From Mesorhizobium sp. YM1C-6-2 (GTDB lineage: Bacteria > Pseudomonadota > Alphaproteobacteria > Rhizobiales > Rhizobiaceae): a stretch of 64,000 bases of DNA. The position numbers were made by a program, and so were the translations under genes. This document shows, one piece after another, positions 1 to 10,015 of the stretch. The notes beneath the pieces are model-generated. The model made no database searches. It had not been told where the DNA came from and saw only the letters and a list, made by a program, of their open reading frames with translations. The stretch covers positions 682,001 to 746,000 of the forward strand of contig NZ_RCIZ01000001.1 of NCBI RefSeq assembly GCF_003666685.1, given 5' to 3'. Each line of letters begins with the position of its first letter. The stretch's first letter is position 1.

Positions 1-582
1 GCGTCGGACGATGTCGAGCTGCTCCAGCGCCATCGTGCCAAGCTCGGTGTGCGAGTGGACGGGCGCGCCGGTTTCCTTGTGGGCGGCGAGCACGCCGACC
101 ATCACCTTCTCCTCGAGCGGCGAGATGGTGTTGTAGCCGGTGCCGAACTTGACGACGCCGCAGCGTATGCCGTCCTCGCCCGTCTCGACATCGGCGGCCG
201 TCATGGCGCGTATCTCGTCGACCGACATGCCGTCCAGCCATGCCCCGAAGGTCTTGTCCTTGCCCGGCATCTTGCCCGGCCACATGATCTCCTTGTTGAG
301 GCCGGCGGTGCCGATGATGTGCACGCCGGTCGCTTCGGAGATGCGGCGCACGGCGGCGAGGTCGCGCCCGTAATCGATGGCGGTCGCGTCGTAGATCGCC
401 TGTCCGCCGGCGGCGCGGAACGACTTCACCTCGGCCAGCGACGCGTCGAAATCGTCGAGCAGCAGGTCGTCGTCCTTCTTCTCCTTCCACAGCGGCGGCG
501 TGCAGAAGATGTGGTCGTGGCAATAGGTGACACCGAGCTCCTCGGGCGCGATGTCCCCCAGAAGCGTTCTCACGAACGGCAT
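1..582 (-). CDS. phosphotriesterase-family metal-dependent hydrolase (3' end outside window)
   Basis: The first 194 codons of a minus-strand gene that runs off the left edge. The protein starts MPFVRTLLGDIAPEELGVTY and carries the family's N-terminal metal-binding H-x-H (CHDHIF, about residues 21-26), the segment VVKFGTGYN whose lysine would be the carboxylated bridging residue, and the downstream VHSHTE histidine pair. These are typical of the amidohydrolase-superfamily phosphotriesterase group, whose members include lactonases and sugar-ester hydrolases. It is divergent from a sugar ABC importer, FGGY kinase and GntR regulator, which points to a sugar lactone or ester substrate rather than an organophosphate; that is inference. 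The ATG at 582 is the first after the divergent promoter region. The C-terminal metal ligands cannot be checked here. Confidence 0.85.
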   Translation of the reverse strand, partial: MPFVRTLLGDIAPEELGVTYCHDHIFCTPPLWKEKKDDDLLLDDFDASLAEVKSFRAAGGQAIYDATAIDYGRDLAAVRRISEATGVHIIGTAGLNKEIMWPGKMPGKDKTFGAWLDGMSVDEIRAMTAADVETGEDGIRCGVVKFGTGYNTISPLEEKVMVGVLAAHKETGAPVHSHTELGTMALEQLDIVRR

Positions 583-637
583 TTCCGCCGACTCCTCGTT
601 GGTCCGATTCTCCAGTCGAAAAGTAGCATAACACCTA

Positions 638-656
638 TTGACTATTTGACTAGTCA
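638..656. promoter_or_regulatory. candidate operator in divergent promoter (GntR/HutC type)
   Basis: Between the hydrolase (ATG 582, minus) and the binding-protein gene (ATG 727, plus), TTGACTA occurs twice in tandem (638-644, 646-652). The second copy forms the 10-bp perfect palindrome TGACTAGTCA (647-656). A HutC-family regulator is encoded at the end of the downstream operon, so this is the natural place for its operator. The assignment to that regulator is inference. Confidence 0.45.
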
Positions 657-726
657 TTAGTTCAATCAAGCCAGCTGGTGCCGACGGTTGGTCGGTTGGG
701 TCAGCGCAAGTGGAGAGAGAAAAGGG

Positions 727-1821
727 ATGGGCATGCGTACCAACAACACGATGAAGGCTGCCGTCTCGGCGGCCTTGTTCGCCTCGCTGATGTCGAGCGC
801 GTTCGCGCCGCCGGCGTTTTCACAGGAGCCGGCGCCGATGCGCCCGGCCAAGTGGTCCGACGAGAAGACCGATTGCAGCGCTTTCAAGAAGGAGCCGCCG
901 TGGACGATCGGCGTTTCCAACTACAGCCTCGGCAATTCCTTCCGCGTGCAGATGTTCGAGGAGCTGAAATTCGCAGCCGCCAAGGACAGCCGCATCAAGG
1001 AAGTGGTGATCACCAATTCGGACGGCAGCGTGCCGAAGCAGCTTTCGGACATCGAGGATCTCTTGACGCGCGGCGTCGACGGTCTGCTGGTCACGCCGCT
1101 GTCGTCGGAGGCGGTGGCGCCTTCGGTGGAAGAGGCCGTGGACGATGGCGTGCCGACCGTCATCTTCAACAACGAGATCGCGACCGACAAGTTCACCTCG
1201 ATCGTCTGGGCCGACGAATATCGCTTCGGCTGGCTCGGCGGCAACTGGCTGAAGGAGAAGCTCGGCGGCAAGGGCAACGTCGTCGTGCTCGAAGGCATGG
1301 CCGGCACCTCGACCAGCGACCTGCGCACGCGCGGCGCGCTCGAAGCGCTGGGCGACGGCGTCACCATCCTCGCCCGCCAGCCGGCCGACTGGGCCTACGA
1401 CAAGGGCAAGGCGGCGATGCAGGACTTCATCTCCGCCTATCCTGAGATCGACGGCGTCTATTCGCAGGGCGGCGCTATGTCCCAGGCGGCTATCGATGCA
1501 CTGACCACGGCCGGTAAGCCGCTCGTCCCGGTTACGGGCGAAGGCTATAACGGCTTCCTCAAGACCTGGGCCGCCAACAAGGACAAGGGCTTCGCCTCGA
1601 TCGGCCCGGACGAGCCGACCTGGCAGAGCGTCGAGGCGCTCAACCAGCTCGTCGCCTGCCTCGCCGGCGAGACCATCGAGAAGTGGCACGAGATCCCGAT
1701 CTCGCTGATCACCGAGGAGAACCTCGGCGACTTCGTGAAGCCGTCCTGCCCTGACGACGTCTGGGCCAACACCAAGATGGACTACGAGACGATCAAGACC
1801 CTATACAAGTGCACCGACTAA
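727..1821 (+). CDS. sugar ABC transporter periplasmic substrate-binding protein
   Basis: A 364-residue periplasmic binding protein of the ribose/Peripla_BP_4 type. It has a signal peptide (about residues 1-33, hydrophobic core AAVSAALFASLMSSAFA, likely cleavage near AFS-QEP), then a Rossmann-like first lobe (IGVSNYSLGNSFRVQMFEEL) and the hinge region GVDGLLVTPLSSEAVAP typical of RbsB-like proteins. It delivers a sugar or polyol to the ATPase and two permeases encoded immediately downstream. The ATG at 727 follows GGAGAGAG (712-719); an ATG at 733 is possible, and a longer reading from 688 is less likely because it would bury the ribosome-binding site. The substrate is unknown; the N-terminal lobe after the signal is somewhat extended, with an extra cysteine (TDCSAF). 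Confidence 0.9.
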   Translation: MGMRTNNTMKAAVSAALFASLMSSAFAPPAFSQEPAPMRPAKWSDEKTDCSAFKKEPPWTIGVSNYSLGNSFRVQMFEELKFAAAKDSRIKEVVITNSDGSVPKQLSDIEDLLTRGVDGLLVTPLSSEAVAPSVEEAVDDGVPTVIFNNEIATDKFTSIVWADEYRFGWLGGNWLKEKLGGKGNVVVLEGMAGTSTSDLRTRGALEALGDGVTILARQPADWAYDKGKAAMQDFISAYPEIDGVYSQGGAMSQAAIDALTTAGKPLVPVTGEGYNGFLKTWAANKDKGFASIGPDEPTWQSVEALNQLVACLAGETIEKWHEIPISLITEENLGDFVKPSCPDDVWANTKMDYETIKTLYKCTD

Positions 1822-1844
1822 GGCACTGAGGGCCTCTGTCGAAA

Positions 1845-1873
1845 GCGGGGCGGACCGTTGAGGTTCGCCCCGC
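1845..1873 (+). other. intercistronic stem-loop downstream of binding-protein gene
   Basis: Arms GCGGGGCGGACC (1845-1856) and GGTTCGCCCCGC (1862-1873) pair fully if one G-U pair is allowed, with a 5-nt loop (GTTGA). No T-tract follows and the ATPase gene starts 20 nt later, so it is more likely an mRNA-stabilising or attenuating hairpin that keeps binding-protein message in excess than a full terminator. Confidence 0.6.
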
Positions 1874-1892
1874 CTCGTCCCGGGTGACATCC

Positions 1893-3409
<1,517 letters not shown>

Positions 3410-3413
<4 letters not shown>

Positions 3414-4357
3414 CGGCTGCGCTGCGCAATATCCGTCTGCGCGACGTCGTCGGGGCGCCGCTCTTCCTGCTCGTCGTCCTGCTCCTCATCGGCGTCGCGA
3501 TCGAACCTGCGATCACCGGCGAGCGCGCCATCCGCAACATCCTGACCACGGCGACGCCACTGATCCTCGCCGGCATCGCGCAATCGCTGGTCATCCTCGT
3601 CGGCGGCATCGACCTCTCGATCGGCGCGATTATCAGCGTCGCCAATGTGGTGGCCGCGGCGCTGATGACCGCCTATCCCGACATGACAGTGGCGATCGTC
3701 TTCGGCGTGCTCGCGCTCGGCGCAGGCATCGGTCTCGTCAACGGCGTGCTCTGCGCCTTCTCCGGCGCCAGCCCCTTCATCATCACGCTGGCTATGGGCA
3801 TCGCCCTGCAGGGTGTCGCGCTGCAGATCATGTACCAGCCCGGCGGCACGGTCGCCTCGGGCTTCCGCCAGATCGCCCGCGCCAACTGGGGCGCGCTGCC
3901 GGTCACCACGGTGATCGTCGTCGCGCTGGCGCTGCTGCTTGCCGTTGCGATCCGGCGCACCTCCTGGGGCGTCTCGCTGATCGCCATCGGCGGCAACGAG
4001 GCTTCCGCGCGGCTATCCGGCATTTCGGTGAAACGCCAGACCGTGCTGCTCTACGTGATCTCGGGCTTCCTCGCCGCCTGCGCCGGGCTCTTCCTGGCGT
4101 CGCGCATCAGCTCGGGCGACCCGCTGGTCGGCGAGCCGGTGACGCTCGATTCGATCACCGTCGCCGTGCTCGGCGGCTCCAGCTTCCTTGGCGGCTCGAT
4201 CAGCGTCGTCGGCACCACTGTCGCGGCGATCGTGCTCGCCATGATCAACACCGTGCTGAACCTGAAGGATGTCTCTCCCTTCTACCAATGGATGCTGAAG
4301 GGCGCGATCCTGATCCTGGCGCTCTCGCTCGATCTCTTGCGGCGCAGGAAAGGCTGA
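3410..4357 (+). CDS. sugar ABC transporter permease 1 (RbsC-like)
   Basis: A 315-residue inner-membrane permease of the ribose/xylose (BPD_transp_2) family. It has 8-10 predicted hydrophobic segments, beginning with GAPLFLLVVLLLIGVAIEP, and the family's conserved GGIDLSIGAI motif near residues 63-72 and GGSSFLGGSISVVGT near the C-terminus. It starts inside the stop codon of the ATPase gene (ATGA overlap) and is followed after two bases by a second, distinct permease, so the translocation channel is probably a heterodimer. Confidence 0.92.
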
Positions 4358-4359
4358 CC

Positions 4360-5337
4360 ATGGCGCTCGTCTCCCCTGCGGCATCCACCAGCGCGCCGAT
4401 GAAGATGCTGCGTTTCTTCATCACGCCGAGCGGCGCGGTCTGGATCGCTATCGCCATCTTGCTTGCGGTGGCAGCGCTTGCTTCCGACAATTTCGTCAGC
4501 GGCGATCACCTGCTCAACGTCGCCCGCCATGCCGCCGCGCTCTGCATCGCCACTGTAGGCCAGGTTTTCGTCATCATGACGGGCGGCCTCGACCTCTCCA
4601 ACGGCGCGGTGATCACGCTGGTCAGCGTCGTCGCCTCGCAATTGCTCGGCGGCAGCGATCAGTATCTGGTACCGGTCGTCCTGCTTTGCCTCGCCATGGG
4701 CGCCGCTGTCGGCCTGTTCAACGGGCTGATCGTGGCGAAGCTCGGCATTCCGCCGCTGATCGGCACGCTCGGCACCTTCGGCATCCTCAAGGGCGCCGCC
4801 TATGTGCTTACCGGCGGCGCGCCGAAGGGCGGCATCCCCGAGTCCATCCGTTACGTCGGCAACGGCACCATCGCCGGTTTCCCGATCTCGACGCTCTGCG
4901 CGCTCGCCTTCGTCGCCTTCGGCGCCTTCCTGCTCAGCCGCACCATCTTCGGACGCCAGCTCGTCTTTCTCGGCGCCAATCCGAGCGCTGCTCGTCTGTC
5001 GGGCGTGCCGGTCGCGCGCATAATCATCCTCGCCTATGTCTTCTCCGGCGTCTCGGCCGCTTTCGCGGGCCTGCTCGCGGTCGGCTACACCGGCGTCGGC
5101 AGCCTGTCGCTGGGCGAGGGCTACAATCTCGATTCGATCACCGCGGCGGTCATCGGCGGCACCGCCCTGACGGGCGGCTCGGGCTCGGTGGTCGGCGGCG
5201 CGGCCGGCGTCTTCTTCCTCGCTCTGCTGACCAGCTTCCTGCGCTTCCTGGGCCTCTCCTACAGCGGGCAGCTCATCGTGCAGGGCGCAATTCTCGCCGC
5301 GGCCGTGATACTGCAAGCGCGCGTATTCCGCCGCTAA
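4360..5337 (+). CDS. sugar ABC transporter permease 2 (RbsC-like)
   Basis: A 325-residue permease of the same family as its upstream neighbour, with GGLDLSNGAVITL (in place of GGIDLSIG) and GGTALTGGSGSVVGGAAG near the C-terminus. The N-terminal 20 residues are hydrophilic before the first membrane segment (VWIAIAILLAVAALAS). The start ATG at 4360 lies two bases after the permease 1 stop. Two non-identical permeases with one fused ATPase and one binding protein is a common arrangement for rhizobial sugar and polyol importers. Confidence 0.92.
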   Translation: MALVSPAASTSAPMKMLRFFITPSGAVWIAIAILLAVAALASDNFVSGDHLLNVARHAAALCIATVGQVFVIMTGGLDLSNGAVITLVSVVASQLLGGSDQYLVPVVLLCLAMGAAVGLFNGLIVAKLGIPPLIGTLGTFGILKGAAYVLTGGAPKGGIPESIRYVGNGTIAGFPISTLCALAFVAFGAFLLSRTIFGRQLVFLGANPSAARLSGVPVARIIILAYVFSGVSAAFAGLLAVGYTGVGSLSLGEGYNLDSITAAVIGGTALTGGSGSVVGGAAGVFFLALLTSFLRFLGLSYSGQLIVQGAILAAAVILQARVFRR

Positions 5338-5347
5338 GGGAGATTTG

Positions 5348-6907
5348 ATGGAGCCGCTACTTCTCGGCATCGACGTCGGCACCTCGGTCGTCAAGGCCGT
5401 GATCTTCGACCGCGCCGGCCGGTTGGTCGCCGCGGCGCATCGTATCCCGCGCCTCATCCATCCCGAGGTCGGCTGGTCCGAGGCCGACATGGAGGAGCTC
5501 TGGCAGGATGTCGTAACCGTCGTCCGCGAAGCGGTCGCCAAGCCCGGTGTGGAGCCTTCGGCGGTGCTCGGGCTCGGCGTCAGCGGCACATGCTGCTCGA
5601 GCTGGCTGCTCGACGAGGAGGGAAAACCCGTCCGCAACGCCATATTGTGGAACGACGGCCGCGCTGCCGGCATCGTCCGCGAATGGCATGACTCCGGCCT
5701 GATGGACGAGCTCTTCGCCGTCTCCGGCAATGTGGTGTTCCCCGGCTACACGGTCGCCGTGCTGCGCTGGCTGAAGGAGAACGAGCCTGAGACGCTGCAG
5801 CGCGCCCGCCATTCGGTCTTCTGCAAGGACTGGATACGTTATCGCCTGACCGGCGAGATCGCCTCCGAGCACACCGATGCCGGCTCCGTGCCTTACGACA
5901 TCCGCGAGGGGCGTTTCTCCGAGGATGTGTTCACCGCCTGCGGCGTCCCCGAGGCGCTGTCGCTTCTGTCGCCGCCGAAAGACCCCGGCGACGTGGTCGG
6001 CCATCTGCTGCCTGAGATCGCGCAACTTGTCGGCCTGCCGTCCGGCCTTCCCGTCATCGCCGGCATGATGGATGTCGCCGCCACCACGCTCGGCACCGGC
6101 GCGATCCGCGCCGGCCAGGCCTGCTCGATCGTCGGCACCAGCTTCCTCAACTGCTTCCTGCTCGACAAGCCCGGCTTCGAGCCTCCCGGCGTCGGCGTGC
6201 AGATGCGCACCACCGGCAATGTCTGGCTGCGCGCCATGGTCAACACCGCCGGCACCATCAATCTGGACTGGTTCCTCGACCATCTCTGCCCGGCCGAACG
6301 CGCCGATCCGAAGCTCGCCGGCGCCGGCATCTATCGCTGGGCGGAGGCGCAGGCCGCCTCGGTGCCGCTCGGCGCCAGCGGCCTCATCTACCATCCCTAT
6401 CTCAGCAATGCCGGCGTGGTGTCGCCCTTTTTCCATCCGGCCGCGCGGGCGCAGTTCTTCGGCCTTTCCGTCGACCACACCCGCGCCCATATGCTGCGCG
6501 CGGTCTATGAGGGCGTCGCCCTTTCGATGCGCGATTGCGTCACCGCCATCCCCGACGCTGTCGACGAATGGTTCATGGCCGGCGGCGGCAGTCGCAGCGA
6601 CTTCTGGTGTCAGATGTTCGCCGACTGCACCGGCAAGGCGATCCTGGTTCCCGAAGGCGAGGAGTTCGGCGCGCGCGGCGTCGCCATGCTTGCCGGCATC
6701 GCCACCGGCGTCTATGCCGACGTCGCCGACGCGGCGAAATCCGTCAGCCGGGTCCGCCGCCGGTTCGAGCCCGATCCCCGCTTGACGGAACGCTATGCCC
6801 GCCTCCATGACATATACAAAGGCGTGCACCGGCACCTCAGGGAGGATTGGTGGGACCGCTTCAATATGCTGAACGAGTTCGACAAGGCTGCAGCGAAGTC
6901 CGCCTGA
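5348..6907 (+). CDS. FGGY-family carbohydrate kinase
   Basis: A 519-residue sugar or polyol kinase. The N-terminal ATPase motif LLGIDVGTSVVKAVIFD, the central GMMDVAATTLGTGAI and the C-terminal AGGGSRSDFWCQMFADCTGKAI followed by FGARGVAMLAGIATG are the classic FGGY/xylulokinase-type signatures. It would phosphorylate the substrate brought in by the preceding importer. The ATG at 5348 has AAGGGAG 5 nt upstream (5336-5342); a TTG at 5345 adds one residue. Length fits xylulokinase- or erythritol-kinase-like enzymes, but sequence alone does not fix the substrate. It is followed after one base by the GntR regulator, so kinase and regulator are in the same operon as the transporter. Confidence 0.9.
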   Translation: MEPLLLGIDVGTSVVKAVIFDRAGRLVAAAHRIPRLIHPEVGWSEADMEELWQDVVTVVREAVAKPGVEPSAVLGLGVSGTCCSSWLLDEEGKPVRNAILWNDGRAAGIVREWHDSGLMDELFAVSGNVVFPGYTVAVLRWLKENEPETLQRARHSVFCKDWIRYRLTGEIASEHTDAGSVPYDIREGRFSEDVFTACGVPEALSLLSPPKDPGDVVGHLLPEIAQLVGLPSGLPVIAGMMDVAATTLGTGAIRAGQACSIVGTSFLNCFLLDKPGFEPPGVGVQMRTTGNVWLRAMVNTAGTINLDWFLDHLCPAERADPKLAGAGIYRWAEAQAASVPLGASGLIYHPYLSNAGVVSPFFHPAARAQFFGLSVDHTRAHMLRAVYEGVALSMRDCVTAIPDAVDEWFMAGGGSRSDFWCQMFADCTGKAILVPEGEEFGARGVAMLAGIATGVYADVADAAKSVSRVRRRFEPDPRLTERYARLHDIYKGVHRHLREDWWDRFNMLNEFDKAAAKSA

Positions 6908-6908
6908 C

Positions 6909-7724
6909 ATGACGCATCCGAAACCATCATTCCTGGAAAAGGCGGACGATCCCAGGCCGCTCTACATCCAGATCAAGGAGGCGCTGCGCCGGCAGGTGCT
7001 GTCCGGCCAGATACGCGAGAAGCTGACCAGCGAGATCGAGCTCGCGCAGCAGCTCGGAACCAGCCGCGGCACGGTCCAGCAGGCGATCGCCGGTCTCGTC
7101 CAGGAGGGCCTGCTGCATCGCCACCGGGGCCTCGGCACCTTCGTCAATCTCGACCGTGTCGAAAGCTACTACCGCGAGATCTCCAGCTTCACCGGCACGA
7201 TGAAGGCGCAGGGCCTGTCGCCATCCGTCCACCTCGTCCATTTCGGCCGCCAGGCCCCGACGCCCGAGCAGACGAAGCTCCTCCAGCTCGGGCCCGGCGA
7301 GGAGATATTCTGGTACGCGCGCACGGTCTTGCTCGACGGCGCGCCGATCGTGTTCACCGATTCGTACATACCGGCGAGCCGCTTCCCCGGCCTCGAGATC
7401 ACCTCGCCGGGCGAAAGCCTCTACAAGATCCTGCGCCAGGAATTCGGCGCCACGCCGTTTAAGGCGAAGGACACCTACACACCCGAACTCGCCAGGGGAA
7501 TGGTGGCCGAGGCGCTTGCCATCGCCGAAGGCACGCCGGTCTTCCGTGTCGAACGCGTGGCCCTCGACCAGGGCGGGCTGCCCATCGAACTCGCAGTCTC
7601 CTGGTTCAACAAGGGCCGGGTGACGGTCGAGATCTCGCCGATGTCGCTCTTCCTGGAAGAGCAGTTCTTCTCCGGCAGCGCCCATGCCAGCCAATGGCAC
7701 CACCAGCTGCTGACGGAATATTAG
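6909..7724 (+). CDS. GntR-family (HutC subfamily) transcriptional regulator
   Basis: A 271-residue regulator with an N-terminal winged helix (about residues 18-85: PLYIQIKEALRRQVLSGQI, then TSEIELAQQLGTSRGTVQQAIAGLVQEGLLHRHRGLGTFV) and a C-terminal UTRA ligand-binding domain (about 100-250). It is the last gene of the sugar operon and most likely represses it until a pathway metabolite binds. The probable target is the palindrome at 647-656 between the two divergent transcription units. The closing region (SPMSLFLEEQFFSG) is less conserved. The family call is certain; ligand and sites are inferred. Confidence 0.93.
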   Translation: MTHPKPSFLEKADDPRPLYIQIKEALRRQVLSGQIREKLTSEIELAQQLGTSRGTVQQAIAGLVQEGLLHRHRGLGTFVNLDRVESYYREISSFTGTMKAQGLSPSVHLVHFGRQAPTPEQTKLLQLGPGEEIFWYARTVLLDGAPIVFTDSYIPASRFPGLEITSPGESLYKILRQEFGATPFKAKDTYTPELARGMVAEALAIAEGTPVFRVERVALDQGGLPIELAVSWFNKGRVTVEISPMSLFLEEQFFSGSAHASQWHHQLLTEY

Positions 7725-7750
7725 GGCCAACGGGAAACCGCGCTGCGCCA

Positions 7751-7764
7751 TTGACCTCGATCAA
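7751..7764 (+). promoter_or_regulatory. FNR/FixK-type binding site upstream of universal stress gene
   Basis: TTGACCTCGATCAA matches the FNR/FixK consensus TTGAY-N4-RTCAA exactly. Its centre lies 72 bp before the usp start codon; a promoter with a transcription start near 7799 would place it at -41.5, the class II activator position, with TATCT at 7785-7789 near -10. The start site is inferred from the spacing. Confidence 0.7.
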
Positions 7765-7829
7765 GGCGATGCGCATCCTGCGTGCTATCTGAAATTCCAT
7801 CATATGCAGATGATCGGACAGGCCCCACC

Positions 7830-8279
7830 ATGTACAAGCACATACTGATTTCCACCGACGGTTCCGATGTCGCGCAGAAGGGCGTCGACCACGGGCTCTC
7901 GCTCGCGAAGGCGCTCGGCGCCAAGGTCACCATCATCACGGTCACCGAGCGCTTCCCCATCCGCGCCGACGTCGTCGGCATGGGTTGGGTTCCCGGTCCA
8001 ACCGAGATGGCGGACTATGCCGCCGGTCAGCAGAAGTGGGCCGAAGGCGTGCTGGCGCGCGCCAAGGAGGGCGCCGACAAGCTCGGCGTTCAGGCCGACA
8101 CGCTGCACGTTCCCGATTCGCTTCCCGCCGAAGCGATCATCGAGACGGCAAAGGCGCGCGACTGCAGCCTGATCGCCATGTCGTCCCATGGCCGCCGCGG
8201 CCTCGGCCGCCTGCTGCTCGGCAGCCAGACGTCGGAAGTGCTTGCCCACAGCCCGGTACCGGTGCTCGTCGTCAGGTAG
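7830..8279 (+). CDS. universal stress protein (UspA family)
   Basis: A 149-residue single-domain Usp. The N-terminus MYKHILISTDGSDVAQKGVDHGLSLAKALG and the C-terminal nucleotide-binding motif SSHGRRGLGRLLLGSQTSEVLAHSPVPVLVV (G-2x-G-9x-G-S type) identify it as an ATP-binding Usp. The ATG at 7830 aligns with the family N-terminus; the ORF extends in frame to 7782 but that would overlap the FNR-controlled promoter. The upstream FNR/FixK box suggests induction at low oxygen, as for other Usp proteins. It converges on the soe operon, separated by a terminator-like hairpin. Confidence 0.9.
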   Translation: MYKHILISTDGSDVAQKGVDHGLSLAKALGAKVTIITVTERFPIRADVVGMGWVPGPTEMADYAAGQQKWAEGVLARAKEGADKLGVQADTLHVPDSLPAEAIIETAKARDCSLIAMSSHGRRGLGRLLLGSQTSEVLAHSPVPVLVVR

Positions 8280-8305
8280 TCACGCCGCATTGGCGCCTGC
8301 AGAAA

Positions 8306-8329
8306 GAACTGCCCTTTCCAGGGCAGTTC
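8306..8329. terminator. bidirectional terminator-like hairpin between usp and soeC
   Basis: Perfect 9-bp arms GAACTGCCC (8306-8314) and GGGCAGTTC (8321-8329) with a 6-nt loop. Read on the minus strand the stem is followed by TTTCT, so it can end the soe transcript; on the plus strand it lies 27 nt after the usp stop, without a T-tract. Confidence 0.65.
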
Positions 8330-8335
8330 CGGAAC

Positions 8336-9277
8336 CTAGCGCCCGTAATAGAGCGTGACCGTATGCTTCGCCTCGGCGAAGAAGAGCCAGCGCTCGACCA
8401 GCATGCCGGCGAGCTGGGACAGCGCCGCCGCGACCGACAGCACGACTGCCAGTCCGCCGATGTCGGAAAAGCTGAACGCTGTCGCAAGCATGAAGAGCGG
8501 AGCCGCGAAGGCGAGCGCCTGGGCGATGACGCGCAGCTTCATCGCGTGCTTGCGCGCCACGGCGAAGCCCATTTCCTTCAGCAGGTAGTTTTCTTCCGTG
8601 TGGGGCCATTCGATCGAGCGCACGGTGCCGCCCGCCAGCCCCGTCGCGCTGTTCAGCGTGGTTGTCGCAACGAGACTGTCATTGTGCTGCCACGTCGCGC
8701 TTTTCCAGCCCCAGCCGACCATGCCTGAGACGATCGCGAAAAGCATCGCCGGCGTCCTCGGTTCGTCCAGCAGCGCCAGCAGCGCGTTGAACAGCACGCT
8801 TCCGGTCATCGCGGCGAAGATCAGGTAGCCCGGCAGCGTGAACTTGCTTGACCATTGGGCGATGGGCTTCAGCGAGGCGTAGATCATCGCGGTGGTGCAC
8901 ACTGTCACTGCCGCTGCTATGGCCGACAGCAGTCCGGTTGCCGCCACCCAGCCGCCCTGCTTGCCGAGCAGCACCCAGCCTATGCCGAACAGGCCGGCGG
9001 GCACGAAGGTCGCGACCGAGGCGACGCCCTCGCGCGACAGCCAGGAACTGCGCCATTGCGAGAAGGCGCGCCAGGCGCGCTCCGGCCGGCCGAGATGGGC
9101 GGTCGACGAAAGCAAACCGGCCGAGATCAGCGCCAGCGCAAGGCCGAGCGAGACCAGCCGGAACCAGAAGCCGCCTTCGATCAGGCCGAACCCGCCAGCC
9201 ACGCCGAGAAACGCGAGCAGGCCGTAGCCGGCGCCGGTCGCGGTGGTGAAGAATATGACGGAATAGGCGGGATGCAT
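8336..9277 (-). CDS. soeC: DmsC/NrfD-type membrane anchor subunit of molybdoenzyme (SoeC-like)
   Basis: A 313-residue integral membrane protein with about eight hydrophobic segments (MHPAYSVIFFTTATGAGYGLLAFLGV at the N-terminus) and the DmsC-family motif SSTAHLGRPERAWRAFSQWRSSWLSREG (about residues 57-84). In SoeABC this subunit anchors the catalytic and iron-sulfur subunits to the cytoplasmic face of the membrane and passes electrons to the quinone pool. It is the third gene after the large molybdopterin subunit and the four-cluster ferredoxin, 3 bp after the latter. Assignment to Soe rather than DMSO or polysulfide reductase rests mainly on the large subunit. Confidence 0.8.
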   Translation of the reverse strand: MHPAYSVIFFTTATGAGYGLLAFLGVAGGFGLIEGGFWFRLVSLGLALALISAGLLSSTAHLGRPERAWRAFSQWRSSWLSREGVASVATFVPAGLFGIGWVLLGKQGGWVAATGLLSAIAAAVTVCTTAMIYASLKPIAQWSSKFTLPGYLIFAAMTGSVLFNALLALLDEPRTPAMLFAIVSGMVGWGWKSATWQHNDSLVATTTLNSATGLAGGTVRSIEWPHTEENYLLKEMGFAVARKHAMKLRVIAQALAFAAPLFMLATAFSFSDIGGLAVVLSVAAALSQLAGMLVERWLFFAEAKHTVTLYYGR

Positions 9278-9280
9278 GGT

Positions 9281-10015
9281 TCAGGCCGACAGCATGCGAT
9301 CGACCCAGCCGAGGAAGCCGCCCTCGACCTTCACCGCTTCGAGAGCAGGCGCCGGCACGGTGGCGGCGCGCTCGGTACGGGCCCGCGGCGGCAGGTATTT
9401 GTTGGTCGGACGGTAGCCGAGTTCCGGCATCAGGTCGACGCCGCCACGCTCGGCGACGAGTTGCGAGATCGCAGAGTCTGGATCGCCGAGGTCGCCGAAA
9501 TGGCGCGCGCTGGTCGGGCAGGCCGCGACGCAGGCCGGCACGCGGTCCTCCGGCGCGATGTTGTCGTTGTAGATGCGGTCGACGCAGAGCGTGCATTTCT
9601 TCATCACGCCGACATCGGTGTCGAACTCGCGCGCGCCATAGGGGCAGGCCCAGCTGCACAGCTTGCAGCCGATGCACTTGTCCTCGTCGACCAGCACGAT
9701 GCCGTCGGACGTCCGCTTGTATGAGGCGCCGGTCGGGCAGACGGTGACGCAGGCCGGCGTCTCGCAATGCAGGCAGGAACGCGGAAAGTGCACCGTGCGC
9801 CCGCCGGCCTCCGTGGTGTGCTCGTAGGCGTGCACCCGGTTGAACCAGACGCCGTCGACTTGGCCGCCATAGGGGTCGATGTCGGTGAGCGGAGCCATGT
9901 GGCCGCCCGTGTTCCATTCCTTGCACGACGTCACGCAGGCCTGGCAGCCGACGCAGGTGTCGAGATCGATGACGAGGCCGAGTTTTTTCTCGGTGCTGGC
10001 AGGAAGACAGGTCAT
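9281..10015 (-). CDS. soeB: 4Fe-4S ferredoxin-type electron-transfer subunit (SoeB-like)
   Basis: A 244-residue protein with four cysteine clusters: CVGCQACVTSC, CLHCETPACVTVCP, CIGCKLCSWACP, and CTLC with CVAACP, the DmsB/PhsB/SoeB arrangement carrying several [4Fe-4S] clusters. It links the molybdenum subunit to the membrane anchor. The ATG at 10015 gives an ATGA overlap with the soeA stop and a sensible N-terminus (MTCLPASTEKKLGLVIDLDTC); the open frame continues further upstream to 10144 but this lies inside soeA. No signal peptide is visible, in line with a cytoplasmic enzyme. Confidence 0.87.
   Translation of the reverse strand: MTCLPASTEKKLGLVIDLDTCVGCQACVTSCKEWNTGGHMAPLTDIDPYGGQVDGVWFNRVHAYEHTTEAGGRTVHFPRSCLHCETPACVTVCPTGASYKRTSDGIVLVDEDKCIGCKLCSWACPYGAREFDTDVGVMKKCTLCVDRIYNDNIAPEDRVPACVAACPTSARHFGDLGDPDSAISQLVAERGGVDLMPELGYRPTNKYLPPRARTERAATVPAPALEAVKVEGGFLGWVDRMLSA

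Noticed and set aside
5348-6907. Naming the FGGY kinase erythritol kinase or xylulokinase
   Set aside because: Length and motifs fit both, and the neighbouring genes do not include the other steps of either pathway, so no specific symbol is given.
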